This document shows, piece by piece, positions 47,346 to 60,480 of a stretch of 64,000 bases of DNA. Within the stretch, counting starts at the first letter, position 1; each line of letters opens with the position of its first letter. Origin of the DNA: Ciona savignyi (lineage: Eukaryota > Chordata > Ascidiacea > Phlebobranchia > Cionidae); NCBI GenBank assembly GCA_000149265.1, contig CH001987.1:540300-604299 (forward strand), written 5' to 3'. The notes beneath the pieces are model-generated. The model was not told the DNA's origin. It was given only the letters and a program-made list of their open reading frames with translations, and did not search any database. Position numbers and translations under genes: made by a program.

Positions 47346-47472
47346 AAGTTGGTTTATTTATTGACCGAACTCAGGTTGGAACCCATGATGGGCTAGTCAC
47401 CTGGACGGTTTTTTGTATAAGGTTCGGTATATGTATCGGTCGCGTTTACCATTAGGTCACACGACCGTACAA
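47346..47472 (-). mobile_element. second tRNA-derived SINE family, within the minisatellite
   Basis: On the minus strand it reads TACGGTCGTGTGACCTAATGG (A-box region, given here as 21 bp minus its last base: TACGGTCGTGTGACCTAATG) and later GGGTTCCAACC (B-box region). It matches 48219-48355 along its length. It interrupts minisatellite units. Confidence 0.6.
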
Positions 47473-48218
47473 AGTCAGCCCTTTTAAAATCGCATTATAT
47501 TGTAGTCAGTCCTTTTTAGCGTGGCATAATGTGGTAGTCAGACCGTTCAGCGTCCCAAATTATTGAAGACAGCCCTTTCAAAATCGCATAATATTGAAGT
47601 CATCCCTTCAAATCAGTAATTTAAATATTTATATTTTTTTTATTCGGCAAAACTTTTTCGAAGTCAGCCATTTTAGCCCGGTCAGCCAGTTAGTTAGCCT
47701 TTTCGTGCGACCCAAAATAGCCATAGATTTTTATCACAACATGTTGCACAATATCATACCAAACACGGACCGGGACCTTTTTCTACATGCGGGAACATTT
47801 GCGTAAAGTCGTATCGGTGTTAATAAATAATGATGGTTAGCAAGTGGTTGAGAATATCTAGTGTTATTTCATTTCTAGCATAGTATTATTTCTGGTGTGA
47901 AAATGTGGCTGTTTCACACAAAAGTAAAAGCTAGAAAGTTACACCGTCAATTTTAACGCAATCAGTTTAAAGTACAAAACCAAACCTGAATTTAGCATGT
48001 AAACAATTATATACAATAGAAATGCACGAATTAAGAGCTTCATGCATTCCCATAAGCAGCATAGGGTGGTTTAAAAAAAACTTGACTTACATAAAATGGT
48101 GCGATAATTGAACGCAGCGCAGATCCTGAAGCGAGGGTTGAACTAGCTAGCGTACGCCCGGTAGTTGGCGCAGCAGAGAACTAACCGTGATAAGCGGGTA
48201 AAATAAAGTTAACTGACG

Positions 48219-48355
48219 TACGGTCGTGTGGCCAAATGGTTAACGCAACCGATACATATACCGACTACAATACAAAAACGGTCCGAGTAACGATCACATT
48301 ATGGGTTCGAAGCTTGGCTCGGTAAAAAAAAAAAAAATAAAAAAAAAAATAAAAA
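48219..48355 (+). mobile_element. second tRNA-derived SINE family, with target duplication
   Basis: TGGCCAAATGG (A box) and GGGTTCGAAGC (B box) are about 70 bp apart, followed by an A-rich tail. A perfect 18-bp target duplication AAATAAAGTTAACTGACG flanks it (48201-48218 and 48356-48373). Copies B (about 53555) and C lack the insertion, giving empty sites. Confidence 0.9.
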
Positions 48356-48905
48356 AAATAAAGTTAACTGACGCTTTGAAAGTTAATTTACACCTCTTGA
48401 ACTCGACGTCATGCTTTGATTCGACGCTTCGCATTCCATTTATGAACGAGATAACTTTGTACAGACGAATTGTAACCAATAAACTCTCCTTGAATATATA
48501 CATTTATTCGATAATATTCATCAAGCACACTGCTACAAAACTTACAATTGAGTCCCTTAACATATTTTTCTCTGTTTAGGTAAATGGAGATGTTACCACA
48601 CGTGCAATTGTCAGTTAACCTCGCGTCAAATGTTAACGAACTTTGTTGAAAACACTTTAATCCCTTTACCATCATACGTAAGCGCCTTGCCCAACGATAC
48701 AACCGACCAGTTTGCGCTACTGTATTATAAGATATAGATGTTGTACTGATGAATGGTGGTTACTTATGAATCGGTGTTTATAGAGAGCCAGTATTGAAGC
48801 TCGAAATAAAAGTTAACAAAACGATGAACTAACGTTATAATGGTGGAACTACAATATCCATTATTCCATAAGCTACATTTATATTTGACTTTTTAATCTT
48901 GCAAG

Positions 48906-49210
48906 GCTTGGTAGCTTACTGTTTGTGTCAGATAAACATGATGTCATGCAATTACGCGATCGTACCAAGTACATTAGCTCCCCATAGTTTAACAAACACT
49001 TCAACAACAGACTCCAAAGTTCAACTTTTTAACCTCAGTGACGAGAAAAAAACATGTGTTAGACCAGTCGTGTGCGATATGTGTGAATATATAACAAGCG
49101 TTTCGAAATATTTATATTTTTACCCAGGCCGGGAAATAGATTTTATTACGTATTCTATGTTTTCTGCTGGAAAGGAATTTTTAATTCCAATGTGTAAGAA
49201 AGTTAACGAT
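48906..49210 (+). pseudogene. exon-like segment A1, family unknown
   Basis: A pyrimidine-rich tract and AG precede GCTTGGTAGCTTACTG. The frame then stays open for about 100 residues, including CVRPVVCDMCEYIT and MFSAGKEFLIPMCKK, until the SINE at 49211. B1 (54108-54411) and C1 (61391-61817) are homologous but broken, by extra bases in A runs and by a stop. No protein family was recognised; Cys-rich spacing and a hydrophobic stretch in C1 are the only visible features. Confidence 0.4.
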
Positions 49211-49512
49211 AGAATAGGATAGGATGGAATATTCATGTTTATCCCCGTAAATGGGAAAACCAAGGGGGTTAACACACGGGCAATCGTCAGATCACCTCTC
49301 GCCCATCGTCGGGTTACCGGAGCAATTGCAGTGTGTTGTATATGATAGACACGGTCCTTCAATTTGGTAGAACCCATTAATCCGCTGGGTTCAGGCAATG
49401 TTCATAAAGTGCCTTGCCCAAGGACACAACCGACTAGCTAGCGACCAGTTTCGCACCTGCAACCTTTCGATTGAAAGGCGACGCACTTGACCGCTAGACC
49501 AACTGGCTAAAC
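49211..49512 (-). mobile_element. tRNA-derived SINE with TATCC-type tail, copy A
   Basis: Same family as 19792-20100. Tail GAATAGGATAGGATGG is at the left and head GGTCTAGCGG (minus strand) near 49495. Copy B has it at the same place, so it predates the A/B duplication; copy C lacks it. Confidence 0.85.
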
Positions 49513-49582
49513 CAATTAGCTTAGCTTACACGTATAGACAATTTAACTCAAATTTAGAAATTTCATTGCTTTTGATATAGAT

Positions 49583-50172
49583 CAGTGATGGCGAACCTTT
49601 TCGAGGCCGCGTGCCATATTTGCAGCCTGAAATGAATTTGTCTATCCCGGCGTGCCAGCCGTTTCATAATCATCAGTTTTCAATAAACAAGAACGTTTAG
49701 ATTAGACACAAACTACCGCGGCCAAAACTTGTGGTAAATAGATCACGCGTAGCCAACGCACGACTATAGGCCTACTATCGCTTTGTTCCAGGCACCTCCA
49801 GTCAAAATTTGGTTTTCCCTCATGCTACAATTGCTGTGTAATGTTATGTAGACCTAAGCGATCTTAACTACCTGCAATCCAACTAAATAGAAAATGTAGG
49901 CTAATGCAAAATTATACGATTTAATTTATATAACAAAGCAACACTTAAAATGCATTAAACTTGGAAATATTTAATAAAACGAGTGAGATAATAACTGTAT
50001 ATCATATAATTCCACAAGGGCTTTAATCAAAGCCGTTTTTGAATAAAGATAGGTTTAAAGTTGGTCGTAAGTTTGTATTAAAAAACATTTTGCGCCGTTT
50101 TTTATCGGAATGCGTCGCGTGCCAGTATTTATGATCTCGCGTGCCAACTTTGCCATAGGTTCGCCATCACTG
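49583..50172. mobile_element. hAT-type MITE, second family
   Basis: A 590-bp element with inverted ends CAGTGATGGCGAACCT and AGGTTCGCCATCACTG and an 8-bp target duplication (ATATAGAT at 49575-49582, ATATAGAG at 50173-50180; one mismatch). Internal GCGTGCCA motifs recur near both ends. Copy B (about 54775) has the uninterrupted site TTTGATATAGAGCG. Confidence 0.9.
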
Positions 50173-50784
50173 ATATAGAGCGTAAATGACATTGACTTTA
50201 GTTCCGGTGGAATTTAATGCTGTGGATTTACAGAAAAATGGTCTAAATATGAATATGCATTTTACACAGTGATAATATTGCATCATTTTTCCATTTGGTT
50301 TCCACTTACGTGCTGCCATATATTAATTGTGCCCTACTTTTATTACTGCTTTTAAAGGATCAATAACAAATTAACGAGTTACCGGCGTAAGTTTCATTTT
50401 GGGTGATTTATGTTGTATTTCATAAATTTACGATTTAAGCTTTCATACGGTCAAATGTCGATTAACCTCGCGTCAAAGGTCTGGTTATCGATAAGCATTT
50501 GGTTGAATACGCTAGAAATACTACTAAAGTTTCACTTTAACCGATTAAACCAGTGGACTTATACGTATGCGCCTTTCCCAAACCCCAAACCGACTAGCAT
50601 GAGCTACTGTCATATAGAATATTCATGTTGAACTAATGAAGGTTGATACTGATGAATCGGTGTTTATAGATAGTCAATAATCAAATAACCAACTGATAAA
50701 CTAACATTATAATTGTGGAACTACAATACCATTTTATCAGTCAGTAAGCTATATATATATTATTGACCTTTTAACCTTGCAGGG

Positions 50785-51240
50785 CTTGGTAGCTTACTGT
50801 TTGTGTCAGATAAACATGGTGTCATGCAGTTACGCAATCGTAGCAAGGACGTTAGCTCCCCGTAATTAAGAAAAAACACTTCAACAGATTCCAAAGTTCA
50901 ACTTTTCAATATCAGTTACGAAAGGAAAGCCGTGTTTAAACAACAGTGTGTGATATGGGTTAATTTATAACAAGCGGTTCGAATTATTTATATTTTCACC
51001 CAGAGAGCCGAACCGGTTGTTTGGCAGATTATTTTCCGGCTCCGGTTTATTTAAATTATTTAACCCGTTCAGGTTTAATTCTTATTTTCTTAAGTAAAAG
51101 TAGAATTTTAAGTTCTGGTCCAGTTCGTACAAACAAAACCGTTCCGATAATTTCAAAGAAAGACACCACGAGAAATATTATGAGATACAACACGTATCTC
51201 TGTCCTTGGGCAATGCAATCAAGCTGATGAAATAAGCTGT
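50785..51240 (+). pseudogene. exon-like segment A2, related to A1
   Basis: Starts after CCTTGCAG with GCTTGGTAGCTTACTG, as in A1, and shares its first 100 bp well. It then has in-frame stops. Equivalents are at about 55385 (B2) and 62516 (C2). It appears to be an older internal duplicate that has lost coding potential. Confidence 0.4.
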
Positions 51241-52080
51241 TTTATGAAACAAGAAAAACAAAGCATTCCTACGAAACACAATATGTTTTTGATGTCCATA
51301 ACGCTGGAATATGTTAATAGAAATGCTTCAATGAGTTTAACAATAAAAACAGGTCTGATTAATTTTTAATATATATAATTTAATAGCGTAATAGTCTACC
51401 TTGGTTATAGTTTGTAAAAATTCAATCAACTATTACATATAAGCCACCACTATTTTTCAACCCATTTTATCCGACGCTGTATGTTTATGATGTAAAAATG
51501 TAAGAGCCCTACCGGTTTCGTTGCCACTTTGCCGTGCTATTTCTGCCGAATGTGCCAAAATGATGATTCGTTAGTTTATTAAGCACCCATGCTGGTAACA
51601 AATGGTAAATACCGTATCTTTTTATGTACTATATTGGAAATGTACCGCACACGGGGGCTCGTTTATTGCGTTATGTTTTTTACACTTGTCTATATCTATA
51701 TTACACCTTACGTACACTTTCGGTACATTTATTCCTTTACTTCTCAACTTGTTTTATCTACATCGATATTTTACACTCCCGCTTATATTATCTCTCGAGG
51801 TAAATATTTAACGCTCGGTGCTGTGTGGATTTTTCGTAATTCTGATGTTTACGAGCATGCGTAACTAAAATTTAGTTACACTTAAGACTTTTTTAACGAA
51901 TCTTTTGTTTTTAATAACGAATCTTTTTTAAATCAAACCGAAATAGATTTAAAAGACGGTACAAACATGCGAGTAGCAAATATCACATGGGGTATGTCTA
52001 CAACAAAACATTTCGAAAGTACAAGGACTGCTGACCAAATTTAAGGTCAAGTATACCTTTGTGGCAATATGCCATATGTA

Positions 52081-52230
52081 ATCTGCATTTGAATGCGCAT
52101 ACTGAGTTCATACGTAATCACCTCATCACGTATTATCACGTCACCTCATGACGCATTGACACGCAAAGCAGTTGTTTAAATACGTCATTTTTTGTCTATA
52201 AAGCTGTGCGCATGTGATAAAAATGTATCT
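52081..52230 (+). promoter_or_regulatory. conserved TATA/CRE-like block, copy A
   Basis: Contains TGACGCA (52149), TACGTCA (52181) and TATAAAG (52198) within 60 bp, plus ATCACGTCACC upstream. The arrangement resembles a core promoter with CRE-type sites firing rightward. The minus strand alternatively holds a 56-residue open frame whose stop overlaps the TATA motif. Confidence 0.35.
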
Positions 52231-52676
52231 TAAACAATTCAACGTCTAATACAGTACAGTCTGCTGGTTTGTCGAATACAAAATAGTTTAAGCCGCCTAC
52301 CCGCTTGGATGCCGTGAAATCAATATCAACTTTGTTTACACAATTCATTATATCAGGGTTAAACATAAATTCAAACCGAATTATTAACTTTCAAAGCCAT
52401 TTGTGTTAACCATAATGCGCATTGTTGCATAATCATAATAAATGAGTATTGTCACTTCACAATAACAAACGTATTGTTATATCACAAGGTGTGAATTGTA
52501 TTATTTGTTCTGGTTTAAAACTTAATATTTTCAATTAGTAAACAAATCCCTCCTAACTAACCTTAACACTTAAACGACAGGTTGCATGTGGAATATTAAG
52601 ATGTGTATTAACAACAGTCTGCCTCTCGTCACGTGACTATTGTGGAAACTTTTAACCCAATAAATTTCTGCTGCAA

Positions 52677-52858
52677 CAAAATCGCGTAATATTAAAGTCA
52701 GCCATTTCAAAATCGCGTTATATTAAAGTCAGCCCTTTTAAAATCGCGTAATATTAAAGTCAGCGCTTTTAAAATCGCGTAATATTAAAGTCAGCCATTT
52801 CAAAATTGCGTAATATTAAAGTCAGTCCTTTCAAAATCGCATAATATTGAAGTCATCC
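52677..52858. repeat. 31-bp minisatellite at the A/B junction
   Basis: About six units, same family as the main array, lying exactly between copies A and B. Confidence 0.9.
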
Positions 52859-54107
52859 CTTCAAATCAGTAGTTTAAATATTTATATTATTTTTATTCGG
52901 CAAAACTTTTTTGAAGTCAGCCATTTTAGCCCGGTCAGCCAGTTAGTTAGCGTTTTAGTGCGACTCGAAATTGCCATAGATTTTTATCACAACATGTTGC
53001 CTAATCTCATGCCAAACACGGAATATCTCTTTCTTTGTTTATTGTTGTTGTTAACCAACGAGCAGACTTCTTCACAGAACATGGATATCAAGTTGGGATT
53101 CGTAACCAGGTAATATATAACCGGGACCCTTTTCTACATGCGGGCATAAATGCGTAAAGTCGTATCGGTGTTAATAAATATTGATGGTTAGCAAGTGGTT
53201 GAGAATATCTATTGTTATTTCATTTCTAGCATAGTATTATTTCTGGTGTGAAAATGTGGCTGTTTCACATGAAAGTCAAGCTGGAAAGTTTCATCGTCAA
53301 TTTCAACGCAATCAGTTTAAAGTACAGAACCAAACCTGAAATTTAGCATGTAAACAATTATATACAATAGAAATGCACGAATTAAGAGCTTCATGCATTC
53401 CCATAAGCAGCATAGGGTGGTTTAAAAAAAACGGCACTTACATAAAATGGTGCGATAATTACACTCAGCGCAGATCCTGAAGCGAGGGTTGAACTAGCTA
53501 GCGTACGCCCGGTAGTTGTCGCAGCAGAGAACTAACCGTGATAAGCGGGTAAAATAAAGTTAACTGACGCTTTGAAAGTTAATTTACACCTCTTGAACTC
53601 GACGTCATGCTTTGATTCGACGCTTCGCATTCCATTTATAAACGAGATAACTTTGTACAGACGAATTGTAACCAATAAACTCTCCTCGAATATATACATT
53701 TATTCGATAATATTCATCAAGCACACTGCTACAAAACTTACAATTGTGAGTCCCTTAACATATTTTTCTCTGTTTAGGTAAATGGAGTTAGATGTTACCA
53801 CACGTGCAATTGTCAGATAACCTCGCGTCAAATGTTAACGAACTTTGTTGAAAACACTTTAAACCCTTTACCATCATACGTATGCGCCTTGCCCAACGAT
53901 ACAACCGACCAGTTTGCGCTACTGTATTATAAGATATAAATGTTGTACTGATGAATGGTGGTTACTTATGAATCGGTGTTTATAGAGAGCCAGTATTGAA
54001 GCTCGAAATAAAAGTTAACAAAACGATGAACTAACGTTATAATGGTGGAACTACAATATCCATTATTCCATAAGCTACATTTATATTTGACTTTTTAACC
54101 TTGCAAG

Positions 54108-54411
54108 GCTTGGTAGCTTACTGTTTGTGTCAGATAAACATGGTGTCATGCAATTACGTGTTCGTACCACGTACATTAGCTCCCCATAGTTTAACAAACA
54201 CTTCAACAACAGACTCCAAAGTTCAACTTTTTAACCTCAGTGACGTGAAAAAAAACATGTGTTAGACCGGTCGTGTGCGATATGTGGGAATTTATAACAA
54301 GCGTTTCGGATTATTTATATTTTTACCCAGGGCGGGAAATAGATTTTATTACGTATTCTATGTTTTCTGCTGGAAAAGGAATTTTTAATTCCAATGTGTA
54401 AGAAAGTTAAC
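54108..54411 (+). pseudogene. exon-like segment B1, frame-broken
   Basis: Homologous to A1. One extra A in the run at about 54248-54255 and one at about 54373-54377 break the frame. It ends at the SINE. Confidence 0.4.
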
Positions 54412-54721
54412 GATAGAATAGGATAGGATAGGATATTCATCTTTATCCCCGTATATGGGAAAACCAAGGGGGTTAACACACGGGCAATCGTCAGATCACC
54501 TCGCGCCCATCGTCGGGTTACCGGAGCTATTGCAGTCAGTGTGTTGTATATGATAGACACGGTCCTTCAATTTGGTAGAACCCATTAATCCGCTGGGTTC
54601 AGGCAATGTTCATAAAGTGCCTTGCCCAAGGACACAACCGACTAGCTAGCGACCAGTTTCGCACCTGTAACCTTTCGATTGAAAGGCGGCGCACTTGACC
54701 GCTAGACCAACTGGCCGGGCC
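54412..54721 (-). mobile_element. tRNA-derived SINE with TATCC-type tail, copy B
   Basis: Orthologous in position to 49211-49512. The head retains GGCCCGGCCAGTTGG (minus strand), more complete than copy A. Confidence 0.85.
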
Positions 54722-55384
54722 AATTAGCTTAGCTTTCACGTACAGAAGATTTAACTCAATGTGAAATTTCATTGCTTTTGATATAGAGCGTAAATGACAT
54801 TGACTTCTTCAGTTCCGGTGGAATTGAATGCTGTGGATTTCAAAGAAACTGGTCTAAATATGAAAATGCATTTTACACAGTGATAATATTGCATTATTTT
54901 GCCATTTGGTTTCCACTCACATGTTGCCATATATTAAGTGTGCCCTCCTTTTATTACTGCCTTCAAAGGATCAAAAACAAATTAACGAGTTACTGGCGTA
55001 AGTTTCATTTTGGATGATTTAAGTTTTCATACGGTCAATTGTCAAATAACCTCAAGTCAAAGGTCTGGTTACCGATACGCACTTTGGTAAATACGCTAGA
55101 GATACTACTACAGTTTTAGTTCAACCGATTAAACCAGTGGAATCATACGTATGCGCCTTTCTCAAACCCCAAACCGACTAGCATAAGCTACTGTCATATA
55201 GAATATTCATGTTGAACTAAAGGTTGCTACTGATGAATCGGTGTTTATAGATAGTTAATCATATTAAAGCACGAAATAAAAATTAAACAAATGATAAACT
55301 AACATTATAATTGTTTAACTACAATACCATTTAACCAGTCAGTAAGCTATATAATATATTATTGACCTTTTAACCTTGCAGGGC

Positions 55385-55810
55385 TTGGTAGCTTACTGTT
55401 TGTGTCAGATAAACATGGTGTAGTGCAATTACGCGAACGAACCAAGGACGTTAGCTCCCCGTAATTAAGAAAAAACACTTCATCAACAGACTCCAAAGTT
55501 CAACTTTTCAATATGAGTTACGAGAGGAAAGCCGTGTTTGAACAACAGTGTTCGATATGGGTCAATTTATAACAAGCGGTTCTGATTATTTATATTTTCA
55601 CCCAAAGAGCCGAACCTGTTGTTTGACAAGTTATTTTCCGGCTCAGGTTTACTTATATTATTTAACCCGTTCAGGTTTAATACTTATTTTATTGATTAAA
55701 AATAGAATTTCGAGTTCTGGTTTAGTTCGTACAAACACAACCGTTCCAATAATTTCAAAGAAAGAAATCACGAGAAATATTATGAGATAAAACACGTATC
55801 TCTGTCCTTG
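55385..55810 (+). pseudogene. exon-like segment B2
   Basis: Copy of A2 beginning after CCTTGCAG. Stops and indels differ from A2, so no coding constraint is evident. Confidence 0.35.
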
Positions 55811-56699
55811 GGCAATGCAATCGCGCTGATGAAATAAGCTGTTTTATGAAACAAGAAAAACAAAGTATTCTCACAAAACATAACATGTTTTTGATGTCCA
55901 TTTTGCTGGAATATGTTAATAGGAATGCTACAGTGGGTTTAACAAGTAAAAACAGATCTGATTAATTTTTAATGTATATAATTTGATAGCGTAATAGTCC
56001 ACCTTGGTTATAGTTTGTACCAAGACTAAAAATTCAATTAACCATTACATGTAGGCCACCACTATTTTTAAAACCCATTTTGTCGGACGCTATATGTTTG
56101 TGATGAAAAAATGTAGAGCCCTACCCGTTCCGTTACCACTTTGCCGCGCTATTTCTGCCGAATATGCAAAAATGATGATTCGTTAGTTTATTAAGCGCCC
56201 ATACTGATAACAAGTATTGTAAATACCGTATCTATATTATGTATTATAGTGGAAATGTACCGCACACGGGGGCTCGTTTGTTGCGTTATGTTACGGTATG
56301 TTACACTTTTCTATATCTATATTACACCTTACGTACATTTTCGATGCATTTATTCCTTTACTTCTCAACTTGTTTTATCTGCATCATTTGTTTACACTCC
56401 CGCTTTTATTATCTCTCGGGGTAAATAATTAACGCTCGGTGCTGTGTGGATTTTTCGTAATTCTGATGTTTACGAGCATGCGTAACTAAAATTTAGTTAC
56501 ACTTAAGACTTTTTTAACGAATCTTTTGTTTTTAATAACAAATTGTTTTTAAATTTTAACCAAAATAGATTTAAAAGACGGTACAAACATGCGAGTAGCA
56601 AATATCACATGGGGTATGTCTACAACAAAACATTTCGAAAGTACAAGGACTGCTGACCAAATTTAAGGTCAAGTATACCTTTGTGGCAATATGCCATAT

Positions 56700-56850
56700 G
56701 TAATCTGCATTTGAATGCGCATACTGAGTTCATACGTAATCACCTCATCACGTATTATCACGTCACCTCATGACGCATTGACACGCAAAGCAGTTGTTTA
56801 AATACGTCATTTTTTGTCTATAAAGCTGTGCGCATGTGATAAAAATGTAT
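56700..56850 (+). promoter_or_regulatory. conserved TATA/CRE-like block, copy B
   Basis: Same motifs as copy A: TGACGCA at about 56771, TACGTCA at about 56803, TATAAAG at 56819. The antisense frame (56818-57003, 61 residues) differs from copy A by an in-frame 6-base indel. Confidence 0.35.
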
Positions 56851-57304
56851 CTTAAACAATTCAACGTCTAATACAGTACAGTCTGCTGGTTTGTCGAATA
56901 CAAAATAGTTTAAGCTGCCTAGCAGCTTGGATGTCGTGAAATCAATATCGACTTTGTTTGCAGTTACACAATTCATTATATCAGGGTAAAACATAAATTC
57001 CAACCGAATTATTAACTTTCAAAGCCATTTGTTGCAACAATAATGCGCATTGTTGCGTAATCATAATGAATGAGTATTGTCACTCCACAATATACAAATG
57101 TATTGTTATATCACAAGGTGTGAATTGTATTATTAGTGCTGGTTTAAAACTTAATATTTTCAATTAGTAAACAATTCCCTCCTAACTAACCTTATCACTT
57201 AAACGACACGTTTCATGTGGAATATTAAGATGTGTATTAACAACAGTCTGCCTCTCGTCACGTGACTATTGTGGAAACTTTTAACCCAATAAATTTCTGC
57301 TGCA

Positions 57305-57546
57305 ACAAAATCGCGTAATATTAAAGTCAGCCATTTTAAAATCGCGTTATATTAAAGTCAGCCCTTTTAAAATCGCGTAATATTAAAGTCAGCGCTTTTA
57401 AAATCGCGTAATATTAAAGTCAGCCATTTCAAAATTGCGTAATAATAAAGTCAGTCCTTTCAAAATCGCATAATATTAAAGTCAGTCTTTTTAAAATCGC
57501 ATAATATTAAAGTCAGCCCTTTCAAAATCGCATAATATTGAAGTCA
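57305..57546. repeat. 31-bp minisatellite at the B/C junction
   Basis: About eight units of the same family, two more than at the A/B junction, directly before copy C. Confidence 0.9.
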
Positions 57547-58564
57547 TCCCTTCAAATCAGTAGTATAAATATTTATATTATTTTTATTCGGCAAAACTTT
57601 TTTGAAGTCAGCCATTTTAGCCCGGTCAGCCAGTTAGTTAGCGTTTTAGTGCGACCCGAAATTGCCATAGATTTTTATCACAACATGTTGCCCAATATCA
57701 TACCAAGCACGGAATATCCCTTTCTTTGTTTATTGTTGTTGTTAACCAACGAGCAGACTTCTTCACAGAACATAGATATTAAATTGGGATTCGTAACCAG
57801 GTAATATATTACCGGGAGCCTTTTCTACATGCGGGAATAAATGCGTAAAGTAATATTAGTGTTAATAAATAATGATGGTTAGCAAGTGTTTGACAATATC
57901 TAGTGTTATTTCATTTTATAGCATAGTATTATTTCTAGTGTGCAAATGTGGCTGTTTCACACGAGTGTCAAGCTGGAAAGTTTCACCATCAATTTCAACG
58001 CAATCAGTTTAAAGTACAAAACCAAACCTGAATTTGGCATGTAAACAATTGTATACAATAGAAATGCACGGATTGAGAGCTTCATTCAACCCCATAAGCA
58101 GCATAGGGTGGTTTAATTATATAACTTGACTTACATTAAATGGTGCGATAATTGAACGCAGCGCAGATCCTGAAGCGAGGGTTGAACTGGCTAGCGTACG
58201 CCTGGAAGATGGCGCAGCAGAGCAGTAACCGTGACAAGCGGATAAGATATAAAGTAAACTGACGCTTTGAAAGTTAATTTACCTGTTAAACTCGAAGTCA
58301 TACTTGCCATCATACGTATGCGCCTTGCCCAACGATACAACCGACCAGTTTGCGCTACTGTATTATAAGATATACATGTTGTACTGATGAATGGTGGTTA
58401 CTTATGAATCGGTGTTTATAGAGAGCCAGTATTGAAGCTCGAAATAAAAGTTAAAAAAACGATTAACTAACGTTATATGGTCGAACTACAATATCCAATA
58501 TTTAATTTACTTTGTCTTATCCGCTTATATATATATATATATTTGAATTTTTAGCTTTGAAAGG

Positions 58565-59470
58565 TGCAACGTTTGACGTTTATCGGGGGTGTTTTTGACC
58601 CTCTGTGTACGCACCTTGGTGCTTTAGCGTGGCTCGAATATATGCTGACTCCGATATCCGACTTCCAAAGATCGAGTCCACGCTGGTTGAACGTTGGTTA
58701 GTTTATTGTCAAACGTTGTTAATATGAACACACGAATAAATCAATGCACTTTACTCGGGAATCGATTCGCGGGACCGACTGGCGTCGGAATAACTGCGCG
58801 ATGCGATTAATAGACAGTTCGTTTTCCTTTGCGGCTTGTCAACTCGTTCTTTGTTTATTCCGGCAGAAGCGACTTTTGTCTTGTTCCTTCTGTCAACTAT
58901 GCCACAAAGTCTCAATAACCTAGCGCTTAACGCGCCAGGTGGCAGTCACCTCGGTCTCAGCCTCGTTCCCTCTCTCTCTGTCAGTTTTCTTTCTGACGTT
59001 CAAACATCCGTATTTATCTGGTGCTCCAATCCCTAAGAGAAAACTGCATGATGCCCGTTTTTGGTCTTATTCATGTAATCTTTTCTCTCCAAAACCACTT
59101 ATAGATTCTCTGCTTCTCACTCTTGCGACAACATCTCGTGTGATTGTTCGCCCAAAATAGACCCATTAGCTGGTCTTTCCCACGGGAACCCCATCAAAAT
59201 CCTTCGTAACTCCGAGCAATAACTGACGTCATAATGATTTCCAGAGATCAAACAACACTGACCAGCAATAGCTGGCGCCATAATGTTCTCGATCACCTTC
59301 CGCACACGATCAAACAACACCGACCCTTAATTGACGTCATAATGTTTTTCAGGTCAGCCTTTGCACGCGATCAATGACCAATAACTGGCGCCATAATGCA
59401 GTTTCAAGTGGATGACGTCCATCTTATCGCGGATGTTTGAATTGAAGTGAAAACAAGGCGAACCGCTGCA
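58565..59470 (-). repeat. 3' LTR of the non-autonomous element
   Basis: 906 bp. It differs from its partner at one base seen by eye (T at about 58818 against C at about 60734). Contains several CTGGCGCCATAATG and GACGTCATAATG repeats near the right end. Confidence 0.93.
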
Positions 59471-60480
59471 TGCCTTCCACCGTTAAAAGGAAAAATCAAA
59501 ATTAAGTCCATTCTTCCACATAATGTATGTGTTTCATATTAAAAGTTTGTTAGTAGAGAATATACAAAACATTTTTAGTAAGACGAGTGTGTTAATAATG
59601 AGAATATATGTGTCAAAGGTTGATTCTGGCTTAATGCAATTGTTAAAAACCCCGATGCAGCAACACATTTTGCTCAAAAGGCCATTATAGGGCTGTTGTT
59701 TTCATATTTTTGCTTGATACAAATAAGCCGTTTGGCTGTTTTCGCATATAGCAGCGATTTGCTTAAGTAACCTGGGCGGTAATATTAAGCAATAAAGAGA
59801 CATAATAGATTTGCGATTCCGCAGTAATCTCTTCGGGTTGATTTTCCCGGAAAATAGACATGTGTAAATCAAGCAATATAAATAACATATCAAGTCGATA
59901 GCAAAAATAACAGAATTATTGAGTTCTCATAAACTCTAGCAAATATATATGTGCCTTCTCGGGATTTAAATCAAATGCAATATTATATAGCCCACACTCA
60001 AACCTTTTCCACCGTGATATAGAAATGTGATGTGTAATGGTGTCGATTTCTACATCAGTCTTCGCTCAGTTTCATAACTTCTGAAAAACTGAGAGCATCG
60101 CTGATTCAAAATCTTTAAACTCGAACATTTGCTTGCTTTTATCCGCAGACAGAGCCTTCCAGTTTAGCGTCGAGTGACCAACTGGTTAAAACAACATGGC
60201 TGAACGACGATTTGCGGCTCTTTGCTTGCTTGATATCGTCGCTGAATTTTCCCTCATCATGCTTGAAGGAAATGTTGAATAAACATAAACGGTGAGCTTC
60301 ATTCAAAAGCAATTCTTCTAGCTCACTTGATTACTGCAGAAAGTTAAACAGACTTCTGCTTTGATCAGACTTCTGTTTTCTCCTGAACAGTAGGGTCTGC
60401 TCGGTTGAAATCTTCGTATCCACTCTTCAGACTTCGGTAGGTTGCGTTTAAGTTCAAAATCACCGTCGGAAGGTCGCCAC
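59471..60480 (-). other. internal region of the non-autonomous LTR element
   Basis: 1,010 bp. Only short frames occur; the longest near the primer-binding site (60318-60530, minus) is 70 residues with no recognised motif. Confidence 0.7.

Noticed and set aside
51589-51864. Membrane-protein exon with several hydrophobic stretches
   Set aside because: Copies B and C are open in a different frame with different residues. T- and A-rich sequence gives hydrophobic frames by chance.
58836-59320. Small genes in the 906-bp repeats
   Set aside because: The same frames occur identically at 60752-61236 because both lie in LTRs of one young element; identity reflects recent insertion and not selection.
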